From Megalonaias nervosa (Eukaryota; Mollusca; Bivalvia; Unionida; Unionidae): DNA of 64,000 nucleotides. Location: NCBI GenBank assembly GCA_016617855.1, contig JAECUM010093569.1:57499-121498 (forward strand). The letters run 5' to 3'. Under the pieces are notes generated by a model that saw only the letters and a program-made list of their open reading frames with translations, made no database searches and was not told where the DNA came from. Both the position numbers and the translations under genes were made by a program. Shown here piece by piece: positions 46,930 through 57,926 of the stretch (the stretch's first letter is position 1; each line of letters starts with the position of its first letter).

Positions 46930-47690
46930 GATGGGCACTCGGTTCCAATCTGACAGAAACATATCACATGTATATAGGGACAGAGTTCTAAAATATGATT
47001 GGTTCATTCAAACTCAAGGCTACCGTTCCTGTCTTTCTCCGCCATATTGGATTGCGCAAACAGTTGCCACTATCAGTGTATCTCATCTCTGTAATATTCA
47101 ACTTCTAATCAAAAAGAAAAGCAGAAGATTCAGAATTTTCTTCAAGAAAGAAAAGAAAACAGAACTGAAAGGACAATTGTGCCATCTTGTTTAGATTTGT
47201 GAAACCATCTGATGAAGGAGAAAACTTTACGTTTTGCAAATTGTGTAGTGTGATTTCACTACTGGGTATGGAGGTGTCCATGAAATAAGATAGCAACAAA
47301 AAGCAAATAAACATCAGTTTGCAGCTTCATCATCAACAACTCAGTCTCAACATACGACATATATAAATACCTTGATGTCATTCAATTGAAGTTCGGTTTA
47401 CAAAATTTCTTTTAGAAATGAACCTTCTTCTTTCATTTTCTAGTGTTACTGGCAATTTATTTCACACACGTTTTCCAGACAGTAAAATTGTAAAGGATTA
47501 CTTTTGTGCTACAACAAAAACAGTTCAGAAAGAAAATCACACAGAATTCAGATCATCAATGAAAGATGGTACATTGGAATCGATAATGACTGAAGAAAAA
47601 AAAAAAAAAAGGTGTGGAAAAGTTCCTATAAACAGCCTGTGTCTGAGTGTGAGGGTTCCCCATTCAGAAGATGCAAGAGTGTAACTTTGA
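46930..47690 (+). pseudogene. hAT/BED-type zinc-finger remnant
   Basis: Plus-strand frames give FVKPSDEGENFTFCKLCSV near 47188 and, after stops, NLLLSFSSVTGNLFHTRFPD at 47421 with SKIVKDYFCA. These resemble the zinc finger and start of a hAT-related protein common in invertebrate genomes. Broken by stops; not linked to host exons. Confidence 0.45.
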
Positions 47691-48061
47691 CATTAAATAA
47701 TTAAAATAATTAAGTAAAGGTACTGTCCTATTTTACTGATGGTTGTATATGTTGTAAATAGTTATTTATGCATTAAAATTTTATAAGTCAGTATTTGTTC
47801 CTGAAAATCAGTATTTTTGTCATAAGCAGTCAGTATTTTTGTACTCGGGGGTTGGCAGCTATGGGAAGGAGAGAAAAAAATCCCATATCTAGATAATTCC
47901 TGGTAGCATCAGGCCTTAACTCCAGTTCTTTAGCATCAGTTCTCCACATGTGCTCCTGTTTATGATGGAATTTGTGTATCCAGGTAAGTGCCTTGCAGGT
48001 TGATGGAATTTGTGTTTACAGGTAAACACCTTATTGGCTGAATAGGTGTATGAAACCATAG

Positions 48062-48152
48062 ACTTTAATTACTGTTGTTCATATTTGTTTTATTTCAGGG
48101 AGGGTTAGGATTAGGGTTTTTATTACTATTGCTCATATCTGTTTTATTTCAG
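48062..48152 (+). repeat. Duplicated 3' splice region before Kunitz exon 2
   Basis: TTATTACT(AT)TTG(C/T)TCATAT(C/T)TGTTTTATTTCAGGGA occurs twice, giving CAGs ending at 48098 and 48152, 54 bp apart. Using the first adds TAG in frame within four codons. The spacer includes GGGTTAGGATTAGGG. Confidence 0.85.
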
Positions 48153-48360
48153 GGAACTGTGATCAGCAGATTGAAAGATGGTACTTTGATTATAAGACCC
48201 AAACGTGTCAGAAATTTGTGTACACGGGTTGTGGTGGAAATGGAAACAACTTTCTGACCCAAGAGACTTGCCAGAATCGGTGTCAGATTGGAGCATGTTG
48301 TGTTAGATCCCCCTTGTACAAGAACCAAATCATTGGATATGACTCCCAAGGCTATGATAG
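48153..48360 (+). CDS. Exon: Kunitz domain 2 and first GYD repeats of cassette 2
   Basis: Acceptor TCTGTTTTATTTCAG, donor GTATGT; phase 1 in, phase 2 out. It encodes GNCDQQIERWYFDYKTQTC, FVYTGCGGNGNNF, ETCQNRCQIGACC, then IIGYDSQGYD. All six Kunitz cysteines are present, unlike domain 1, and an extra CC follows as in domain 1. P1 is again Asp. The GYD repeat is fused straight onto the Kunitz domain. Confidence 0.92.
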
Positions 48361-49449
48361 GTATGTCCTATCAAATTAATTTGTTTATGCTTTGAGGATC
48401 TTGACTTTGGTAAATGCATTCCAAATGAAGTAAAATTAAAGGAAAATATGAATGGAAGAGATACACAAACAATCAGAATGCATTTCTGAGACCATCAGTG
48501 AATGTACAATGTTTACAAATGCAAGTAGAATACAGATTTGGTAAAATCACATGTTTCAGGGCATTGAAATAAAATGGATCTTCTCTCACTTTAAATTCCA
48601 TCATTATTGATCCCATGAAAATAAACTGCGTCATCATTGACCTCATGAAAATAGTTGCTGAAAATTTGCTGAACAGACTTCTGTTTTTATGTTATGTAAC
48701 TATTATCATTGCTGATCATCTTTAAGTGATAATTGCTGAATTTTGTGCACATCGTGGAAGGGATTAAGGTCCATCTTGGGAATGTGGATTTTCAAAAAAA
48801 CATAATGCATATAAAGTAGTTCATGGTGCACTGAATTCTTCATTATATTTTTGTTTCTTTGTTTTAACTAACATAATAACTTTTTCACTGGTAGCATAAA
48901 AGACTTCATCGATATGCAACTGTTGTTTGGCAAAAAAGGAATTTGTGCATGGCACAGTTAATTGCATGTACATCTTTTTATAAAAAACTATTCAAACCTA
49001 TTAGTGTTGGACACTTTTTGATCCAAATTAAATCTTTCTGAAGTTTGAATAATTTGCATGCACATTTTGGAACAGGTTTTTAATACTTTTATCTGCTTAA
49101 AATTCTTAGTAGAACTGTTATTTACAGATGCAGGTTAATTTTTGTCAAATAATAACTCAGTAAATCTAGGCAATAGAGATGGAAAGAAATAATTTCATCT
49201 AGTGCCACTAAACTTGTCAATTGTCTTTGTTTTTCCATTAAGTACTTTGTGCATGTTATATAACTGCATGAAAGTATGCAGACAAAGCACAAAGCACTTA
49301 ACATATAGTACAAACAACAACCAGAATTGCAGGCAGAAGTTCAGACAAGGCTAGACTGGTTTTCCATAGTTCTGTAAGATTAAAAACTGTTGGAAACAAT
49401 GCCAGGTAACAGTCTGCAAAGGTTGTTTGTAGACCACACTAATTCACAG
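48361..49449. other. Intron, nothing recognised
   Basis: AT-rich, no repeat or exon seen. Confidence 0.5.
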
Positions 49450-49585
49450 TTACAAAATTTGATCCAGCTGCAAACTGCATAAACCCAGATCTGCCACCAC
49501 AACATGTACCAGCAGAGCTGGGTATGTGCATTTTGTTAGCAGTAATCAGTAGAACAAACAATACACATCCTGGTCTGCAGGTGAA
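49450..49585. mobile_element. Worn MITE-like family member
   Basis: CTGCAAACTGCATAAACCCAGATC and AGAGCTGGGTATGTGCATTTT match the inner inverted repeats of 16447-16666; ends are lost. Confidence 0.5.
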
Positions 49586-49619
49586 TTATACATGTAATTA
49601 TGTTTTTTATTATCCACAG

Positions 49620-49729
49620 ATATGGTTTCAATATTGATGGCTTTGACAGAAATGGACAAAAGAGAACAGTGGATAATGGCATCAAGTCGGGTTCACAGCG
49701 CTTCAATCAAGATGGATTTGATTGGCAAG
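49620..49729 (+). CDS. Exon: GYD repeats and linker
   Basis: Acceptor TTATTATCCACAG, donor GTAGAG; phase 2 in, phase 1 out. It encodes RYGFNIDGFDRNG, then a less regular QKRTVDNGIKSGSQ and RFNQDGFDWQ. The pentapeptide period is kept at both ends. Confidence 0.87.
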
Positions 49730-50269
49730 GTAGAGACTTTATTTAGAGGCGGATGCAATTCATAGTCAAGTTGCAGTAAAATATAAATTTGGAAAACATC
49801 TGCACATATTTTGTCATTTCAACACTATAGTGAAGGTTAAACACTTTCTGGTCAGTCATACATCTTAATTGAAAATCTCTGTTTTGTTTTGTTGTCAAAA
49901 ACACACATTCATGACATGATAATACTCCTCATCATTCGACCAGGAAAATCTTTAATTCTTCAGGATGATAGTGCCAAAGACATAGTTGATAAAGAGCATT
50001 CTAACATCATACCCTTTCAAGTCTGTGTACACAGTGCTGACATACCATCATATATAGCTGCAGCTTCTAACCCATAATAATGGCCAGCTGCTATTGCATT
50101 GAACTTTGAGGCCAGATTTGAGCAGATGAGCAATGTCAGATACACTTGGGTCTCTTGCTTGTTGATGTAGCTTTATTGTGACCTAGTTTTATCACCATGC
50201 CCTATTTTATATGTGGAAATGTTGTTTTTTTTATTAATTTGATGACAGTGATAATTTAACATGGTTCAT
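49730..50269. other. Intron, nothing recognised
   Basis: No repeat or exon signal seen. Confidence 0.45.
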
Positions 50270-50965
50270 ACATGGAATAATCCTTGAATCAGAGGGATTA
50301 TCTTGAAAACTCCTTGAATTTAGCAAAATAGTTGTTTTTCCCTTGTTTAAGTCCTTGAATTTAGCAAAATAGTTGTTTTATCCTTGTTAAGTCCTTGAAT
50401 TTAGCAAAATAGTTGTTTTTCCCTTGTTTAAGTCCTTGAATTTAGCAAAATAGTTGTTTTATCCTTGTTAAGTTCTTGAATTTATTGAAACACTCCTGAA
50501 GTTTATGAGAGGAAGAACAAAATGATTAAAACTAAAGGAAATAATAATAGCAGTAAAATAATGAATAAACAAATAAATGTGGATAAAATTGGGTGAGTCA
50601 AAAACACATGACACCAGTTGTTATTAGATGGAGTAACAGTCCTTTCCTGTAGTGGCAAAATTATGAGTTGTTCTGTTACTTTACTGCTTATTTATGCAGT
50701 GATAGGCAAGCAACATGTGGAGAAAGTTCAAATTTCATAAGAAAAAATACTTCTTGAAACGTTGTACAAGTTCTTGAAAAAAAACTGCAGGGCTGTACAA
50801 ATCATGGTAAAAACACAGAAATGCTGTACATATCATGTTTAAAAATCAGCAGGACTACTCAAATCCTGTTTAAAACTCAGCATGGCTATACAAATCATGT
50901 TTTAAACTCAGCAGGGCTATACAATTCATGTTAAAACTCAGCAGGGCTGTATAAATCATGTTTAA
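50270..50965. repeat. Two tandem repeats
   Basis: 50270-50485: 59-bp unit with GTCCTTGAATTTAGCAAAATAG, four copies. 50815-50965: about 34-bp unit with AATCATGTTTAAAACTCAGC, five copies. Confidence 0.88.
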
Positions 50966-50989
50966 CACCACTATAAAGATGCTGCATAT

Positions 50990-51545
50990 TGTTATGTATA
51001 TTTGTATTGTGTGTTTAACTTTTGTCCATAATTGTAGATTGTAATGATAATTTGTAAACAGCATATTATATAGCTACTTTTTGTCCATGATTGTTTACTT
51101 GGATTTGAGTTCAGGACATTGGTTTTTCCCTTGTAATAAACTTGGTCTACCAGATGTTGGTCAGGTTGATTATCCAAAACTGAAGCAAAGGCACAGCCTT
51201 GTTTACAGTTTTGGGGTAATTTTCCATTACAATGATGGAGCATTTTACAGAAAAGGTTATCCTGAGAGAGGTCAAGTGGGTTATTCATTCCTATTTTAAC
51301 ATCTCTCAAGTGGAATCAGTATTTTAGTTGTGTTTTGTTATAACTTGAGAGAATTTATTTATTTCATTTATTCATTGGAATTACAAAGTGAATTCATTAA
51401 AGGACATTCTAGATGATATCATTGTTACACATCAAGATTGTTGGCACATTAGCTCATCTAGGACTATAGTCACATCAGCACATTCCATACTGGAATTTTT
51501 TCTGAGCACTATACTTTTAGACTTGTGATCGAACTTTTAAGGCTG
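50990..51545. repeat. Dispersed block shared with 62200-62830
   Basis: Collinear matches: TTGTATTGTGTGTTxxxTTTGTCCATAATTG, AACAxCATATTATATA, TTCATTGGAATTACAAAGTG, AATTCATTxAAGGACATTxT, CTTTTAGACTTGTG. Unknown element or old intron duplication. Confidence 0.7.
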
Positions 51546-51685
51546 TTCGCAATTTAAGTCACAATACTGTATGTTCCTTTTAAATTTTCACTTTGTGGTC
51601 TAGACAAATACACTATTTGTTGAATTCTACTAAACGTATTCATTTTACTTTTTCTGTTACTTGGTTTAAGACCATAGTCATAACA

Positions 51686-51810
51686 AGAAACTTACAAGTC
51701 AAGTCCAACTGCAAACAACATAGATATTGATTTGTCATTGCATAATGTGCCAGCAGATGTGGGTCTGTGCAGTTTTGCAGTTGGACTCGACATATAAGCA
51801 AGTATATTGT
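51686..51810. mobile_element. MITE-like family member, short
   Basis: ACAAGTCAAGTCCAACTGCAA at the left and TTGCAGTTGGACTCGACATAT at the right are inverted copies. Confidence 0.7.
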
Positions 51811-52039
51811 TTGACAAATCTTGTGCCGTGAGTTCAGGACAACTGGAATGTATTTTGTCCGGGCTACCTTCGGGTAGCCAATATAACTGCTACTAATTGA
51901 TGTCATGACTTGCCAGTCAGTTTTTTCAAAACATGGCTGAAAATGTTTCATAAGAGATAATAAGTAATAATGTTTTTATAATAAGAGGTAGGGAAATTAG
52001 GTCAAAATGCTAAACTTTTTACATTATGGTGCTGTTATA

Positions 52040-52590
52040 AGGTCACTCAGTTTTTGCTGGATTACAATATTCTTTTCCATTTAACCCACTTGGCCATCAT
52101 CAGATTTTTATGTGCTAACCATAAGGCAGAGTGTGTTATGATGCTGTACATGCACTTTGATCAAGAAAAACCCTCTCAATCCTTTTGTCAGAAGGTCATA
52201 TGTCAAGTTCATTGTGACTGGAAGAAGGAAACTGGTTCTACACAATAAAATTAGTTCCACATCACATAGTTGGACCAAACTTTGTGGATGGATTATAGGA
52301 AAAAAGTCTTGATTTAAATTTCAGAATGTCAGAGGTTAAGGTCAATGCATATGAAAGAATAAAAATAGTTTCTGCACAGTAACATTAGTTCTACATCACA
52401 GACTTGGAGCAAACTGTAGATGGTTTGTACATGGGCAAAGGAAGAATCCTTTTAATTTTGTCAAATTCAGTTTGACTGAAAACAGAATGGCTTCTGTAAA
52501 AAATTTCCAGCCATGGACCATGTACCTTCACTAGGGTATGTAGATACCTTTGTGGATGGCTTTTGCTTCGGGTAATAGAGAAACCTTTTG
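52040..52590. repeat. About 150-bp AGGTCA-type repeat units, copy 3
   Basis: Shares TAACATTAGTTCTACATCACA, TTTGTGGATGGxTT and AGGTTAAGGTCAATG with 3940-4740. Confidence 0.62.
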
Positions 52591-52592
52591 AT

Positions 52593-52800
52593 TCTGAGGT
52601 CTTTAGTCAGTCATAGCCTACTGGTTGTACAGTCTCATGGTCGCCCACAAGGCTGCATGCTATACCCTGTCAAATGCCTTCTGAGGTCTTTAGTCAGTCA
52701 TAGCCTACTGGTTGTACAGTCTCATGGTCGCCCACAAGGCTGCATGCCATACCCTGTCAAATGCCTTCTGAGGTCTTTAGTCAGTCATAGCCTACTGGTG
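52593..52800. repeat. 88-bp tandem repeat, 2.4 near-identical copies
   Basis: CTGAGGTCTTTAGTCAGTCA begins three units, spaced 88 bp. Almost no divergence, so recent. Confidence 0.95.
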
Positions 52801-52965
52801 CCTATATGGAGGACTGTTATAGAAGGGGATGCCATATAAGTTGCCATTCACTGTATTCTTGAAATTAGTTGGACCATGCTACAAATGATCTGTCCATTAG
52901 CACACATATGCAAAATCTGAAGTATTCATAAACAGAATTATCATGAATTTGTATGTCTTATACAG

Positions 52966-53131
52966 GCTTTGACAGGAATGGATTTGATGATGAGGGATTC
53001 AACCACATTGGTTACAACAAAGAGGGATATGACAGCGATGGGTTCAATCTGACAGGGTACAGTCTGTATCGTGAATATGATGGCGTGGTTGACTATAACC
53101 ATGAGGGCTATGATAAGGAGGGATACAACAG
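52966..53131 (+). CDS. Exon: GYD pentapeptide repeat array
   Basis: Acceptor GTATGTCTTATACAG, donor GTAATT; phase 1 in, phase 2 out. It encodes GFDRNGFDDEGFNHIG, YNKEGYDSDGFNLTG and YNHEGYDKEGYNR. The repeat is more acidic here (Asp/Glu at positions 4-5) than in cassette 1. A decayed copy of its 3' two-thirds lies just downstream (53140-53247). Confidence 0.9.
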
Positions 53132-53139
53132 GTAATTAG

Positions 53140-53247
53140 GGATATGCCAGGAATGGGTTCAGCATTACAGGGTGTAGTCTGTAATGTGAATATAATAGTG
53201 CTATTAACAAGGAATGCTGCTATAAAGAGGAATATGGCAGGAAATAA
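53140..53247 (+). pseudogene. Decayed copy of the adjacent GYD exon
   Basis: GGATATGCCAGGAATGGGTT CAGCATTACAGGGTGTAGTCTGTAATGTGAATAT aligns with GGATATGACAGCGATGGGTT CAATCTGACAGGGTACAGTCTGTATCGTGAATAT in the exon at 52966-53131 and continues to the exon end. Indels and stops disrupt the frame and it has no acceptor. Confidence 0.8.
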
Positions 53248-53515
53248 GATACATAGAAATTTTACACTATGAACAGAACTTTTTATGAGAGATATTGGCC
53301 ACAAAATGTCTTAAAAGGAATAGAGAAGAGCTATATGAAAGCAAGATTAAAATTTATATTTTAAATTTTGGAGTGATGTAAATTCATTTTTTGGGCATGG
53401 CATCATTTTATTTGGTTATCTCAAAAACTCTCATTTCTGGTTGTATGTAAATTATTGTATATGCCTTTTCCAAATATGGCATTCTTGACAATTGTATGTT
53501 TGTTTGTGTCTTTAA

Positions 53516-54790
53516 ATCTGTAGTTTCTGTCAATCATGAAGTCTACACAAAAGTTGTACCCCTCTTGGTAATTAAATTCCAGGTTTGTATTAATCATGAA
53601 ATCTACACAAATGTTGTACCCCTCTCGGTAATTAAATTCCTGGTTTTTATTAATCATGAAATCTACACAAATGTTGTACCTGTCTCAGTAATTAAGTTCC
53701 TGGTTTGTATTAATCATGAAATCTACACGAAAGTTTTACCCCTCTCAGTAATTAAATTCATGGTTTGTATTAAGCATGAAATCTACACAAAAGTTTTACC
53801 CCTCTCAGTAATTAAATTCATGGTTTGTATTAAGCATGAAATCTACACAAAAGTTGTACCTCTCTCAGTAATTACATTCATAGTTTGTACCCCTCTCAGT
53901 AATTAAATTCATGGTTTGTATGAATCATGAAATCTACACTGAAGTTGTACCCCTCTCAGTAATTAAATTCATTGTTTGTATTAATCATACACAAATGTTG
54001 TACCCCTCTCAGTAAGTAAATTCATGGTTTGTATTATTCATAAAATCTGCACAAAAGTTGTACCCATCTCAATAATTAAAATTCATAGTTTGTATTAATA
54101 ATGAACTCTATGCAAAAGTTGTACCCATCTCAGTAATTAAATTCATAGTTTGTGTTAATAATGAACTCCATGCAAAAGTTGTACCTATCTTAATAATTCA
54201 ATTCCTGGTTTGTATTAATCATGAAATCTACACAGAAGTTGTACCCTTCTCAGTAATTAAATTCATGGTTTGTATTAATAATGAAATCTACACAAATGTT
54301 GTACCCCTCTTAGTAATTAAATTCATGGTTTATATGAAGTATGAAATCTACACAAATGTTGTACCCCTCTCAGTAATTAAATTCATGGTATGTACTAATC
54401 ATGAAATCTGCACAAAAGTTGTCCCCATCTCAGTAATTAAAATTCATAGTTTGTATTAATAATGAACTCCATACAAAAGTTGTACCCGTCTCAGTAATTA
54501 AATTCATGGTTTGTATTAATAATGAACTCCATGCAAAAGTTGTACCCGTCTCAATAATTCAATTCCTGGTTTGTATTAATCATGAAATCTACACTAAAGT
54601 TGTACCCCTCTTAGTAAGTAAGATTCATGCTTTGTATTAATTATGAAATGTTCACAAATGTTGTATCCCTCTTAGTAATTAAATTCATTTTTTGTATTAA
54701 ATCATGAAATCTACACAAAACTTGAACCCCTCTCAGTAGTTAAATTTATTTTTTGTGACAACGATGAATTCTGCACAGAAGTTGTTCCCT
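53516..54790. repeat. About 60-bp minisatellite, about 21 copies
   Basis: Unit GTTTGTATTAATCATGAAAT CTACACAAAAGTTGTACCCCTCTCAGTAATTAAATTCATG. No stops in several units, giving artificial open frames. 54791-55736 after it shows nothing. Confidence 0.96.
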
Positions 54791-55736
54791 ATGAATAATT
54801 ACAAATGCTTGGTAATGAATGAAATTGATGTGAAAAATAACTGTTTCCCACTGTTTGTTAATATATAGAAGTTTTTCCAGGACATGCAATTGCGCAAATT
54901 CCATTATCATTCATTCTGCACAGCATCACGAATGACGTGTGTCTGTAGCTCAGTGAAGTTTCAGATCAGCATCATTAAATGTAGCTAAAAATAACTAATT
55001 CGTTTCATGCACAAAGTATTTCAACACCATTCAGATCAACGTAGAACATAACGCATCTGATTGTACATGCTAAAACAGGGTGGTCTGCTTACATTAAATT
55101 TTTTATGTCGCTATGACCGGAAGAGTTGTTTGTTTATTAAGGAGTGAGCAGCTTTCTTATTTGGCATAATGAAGCTGCCTTCCTTAGATTTCTTTGCAGT
55201 ATCAAATATGGTCTCTTCCAGCACTTGGGACATCCATGGCAGATTACATGTACACAGACCAGTCTTTTTTCAGCATGTATTGGATTGATGGTGTTGCACT
55301 GTATGTCAGTATGATGTATGTTTAAATCATTCGGGCATGAAATATTTCAGCACATTTAGTGTCGTGAAAATTCAGTGAGAAACAGACACAGATATCATTT
55401 GTGATGTGCAGAACGAACTAAAAATTTAATGATACCCCCTTTTTCTGTCCCCTCTTTAAAATGTGACAATGTATGAAAATAACACATGGACCATTTTTCA
55501 TGAGCCTAATGAAACCTGTAAGCTACATTAATATTTTATTGCTGAATTGGATTATGGAATTGTTTGGTTTCTGGATCAAATGCAAAATGAAGCTCATACT
55601 AAGTATATTTTGCAACTGAGTAATAAGTTACTTTTATTAATTTTATAGTTATTAAAAATATTATACTAACTACACTTGATAATGTTGTGCAATGACTGAA
55701 ATATCTGAAATGAAATTCTGTGGTGTCTTTTTCTGT

Positions 55737-56086
55737 GTGTGTGTCTGTGTGTGTGTGTGTGTGTGTGTGATTTGGATTTTTAACATAGCTTTAACAGTGT
55801 TCCAGTCATATCACTTCAGTGTCTGCAGTGTGGCAGTTTATAGTGATGTCTAGCACTGGGGTATTATGCCGCAGACATACATCATCATGTCTCACCCAGT
55901 CACATTATCCTGACACCAGGCCAACTATTCCTAAAACTAACCTCTTTATACTGAGTGCCAAGTCAGGCAGCTGCTTGTACTGTTTTTATTAGTCTTTGAT
56001 ATGACTCAGCTAGAGTTTGAACCTGCGACCTTGCATCTGAGGCAGATGCTCTAACCACTTAGGCCACCAGAGTGGTCTTGTCTTTC
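55737..56086 (-). mobile_element. tRNA-derived SINE family B, copy 3 (minus strand)
   Basis: (GT)n at 55737-55768, then ATTTGGATTTTTAACATAGC, and the reverse-complement tRNA-like head GGTTAGAGCATCTGCCTCAG / GGTTCAAACTC near 56015-56075. More diverged than the other two. Confidence 0.85.
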
Positions 56087-56209
56087 TGTTACAGTTCTAA
56101 TGCATACAGCATAGAATCATAGACATAAAATACTAACACTGTCACACTGCCAGTAATGAAAATAAACAGCTGTAAGTTTAATCTTTATTCACTGAATGTT
56201 ATTTATCAG

Positions 56210-56795
56210 ATATGTTTTCTGTAACATTCTGCATGTGGTATCTTTAACATACTGCAAGGTGTCTCTGTAACATACCACAAGGTGTCTCAGTAACATGGGT
56301 CTCTGTAACATTATGCAAGGGGTCTCTATAACATAATGCAAGGGGTCTCTGTAACATGGGTCTCTGTAACATTCTGCATGTGGTATCTTTAACATACTGC
56401 AAGGGGTCCGTTTAACATACTGCAAGGTGTCTCTGTAACATTTTGCAAGGTGTCTCAGTAACATGGGTCTCTGTAACATTATGCAAGGGGTCTGTATAAC
56501 AATGTAAGGGGTCTCTGTAACATTCTGCATGTGGCATCTTTAACATACTGAAAGGGGTCTGTTTAACATACTGCAAGGAGTCTCTCTAACATACCACAAG
56601 GGGTCTCTGTAACATGGGTGTCTGTAACATAACAGTAAGGGGTTTCTGTAACATGCTGCAAGGGGTCTCTGTAACATACTGCAAGGGGTCTTTATAACAT
56701 ACTGCAAGGGGTTTCTGTAAAATGGGTGTCCGTAACAGAACAGCAAGGGGTCTTTGTAATCCACTGCAAGGGGTTTCTGTAACATACTGCACGGA
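56210..56795. repeat. About 25-bp minisatellite with higher-order pattern
   Basis: Unit TAACATACTGCAAGGGGTCT CTG, about 24 copies, interrupted by short TAACATGGG(T)GTCTG units. Confidence 0.95.
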
Positions 56796-57299
56796 GTCTA
56801 CTCATAGATACAGTTCTCCTATAAAACTATCCACTCCTTGAAAATTGAAACTCCCCACTTACAAAAACAGTAGAGGGGAAATTCCGTCTCTGAAAATCCT
56901 TGAGAAATTACAGAACATAAATGGAAAATTTTATATTTAGTTTTGAAATCTACAAAAGAAAAAGCCCAGTACCCCAAATATTCTCAATTTAAAAATGGAA
57001 CTTTGTGTCACACATGAAAACGTAAAATGCTTAAATTATTCCAACTTTAGTCTGTTTTTTATAGTCCCTAACTCCACAAATGTCTTGATTAGGAAAATGA
57101 ATCTTGAAATCGCATGAATAGTCTAAGGGTGTTATAAATTTTGAAATCTTGACACTAAAATGAAAATGTTCCTGTAAATACAATTAACACAAGAATAATC
57201 TCTGTTTTGGGGCCTTCTTCTAATATGGTTTTCACAGCATGATCTCTCTTTAGTGCCCCTCATTATGATATGGTTCCTGTTTAGTGGTAGAGAAATTGT
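56796..57299. other. Intron, nothing recognised
   Basis: No feature seen. Confidence 0.5.
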
Positions 57300-57780
57300 A
57301 TTATCATGTGTTTCATTATAAGGCAGTATACTGTATGGCTGCCATGGACATTGTTATAATGAGGTAGTATTATATCATGTACTTCACTATAAAGCATACT
57401 CACTACAAGTCAGTATTCTGTATGGCTGCCATGGACATTGTTATAATGAGGTGGTATTATATCATGTACTTCACTATAAAGCATATTCACTACAAGTCAG
57501 TATTCTGTATGGCTGCCATGGACATTGTTATAATGAGGTAGTATTATATCATGTACTTCACTATAAAGCATACTCACTACAAGTCAGTATTCTGTATGGC
57601 TGCCATGGACATTATTATAATGAGGTAGTATTATATCATGTACTTCACTATAAAGCATCCTCACTATAAGGCAGTATTCTGTATGGCTGCCATGGACATT
57701 GTTATAATGAGGTAGTATTATATCATGTACTTCACTATAAAGCATCCTCACTATAAGTCAGTATTCTGTATGGCTCCCAT
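57300..57780. repeat. 81-bp minisatellite, six copies
   Basis: Unit with CAGTATTCTGTATGGCTGCC ATGGACATTGTTATAATGAGGTAGTATTATATCATGTACTTC. Low divergence. Confidence 0.96.
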
Positions 57781-57926
57781 AGATAGTGTTATATAAAGGG
57801 AGTATTGTATGCATAATTTTGGGGGGAGCAGATATGTCCCAAAATATGAATCAGAAAAAAATATTTTACAGCAAGAAATCATTTCATTTATTCTTTTTAC
57901 TGCTACAAGTTTTATTTTTTTTTCAG

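Noticed and set aside
48099..48152. Upstream acceptor extending Kunitz exon 2 by 54 bp
   Set aside because: Gives TAG in frame within a few codons; the downstream acceptor gives exact Kunitz spacing.
53496..54459. Plus-strand open frames of 64-136 codons
   Set aside because: Translations of the 60-bp minisatellite; no acceptor or homology to host domains.
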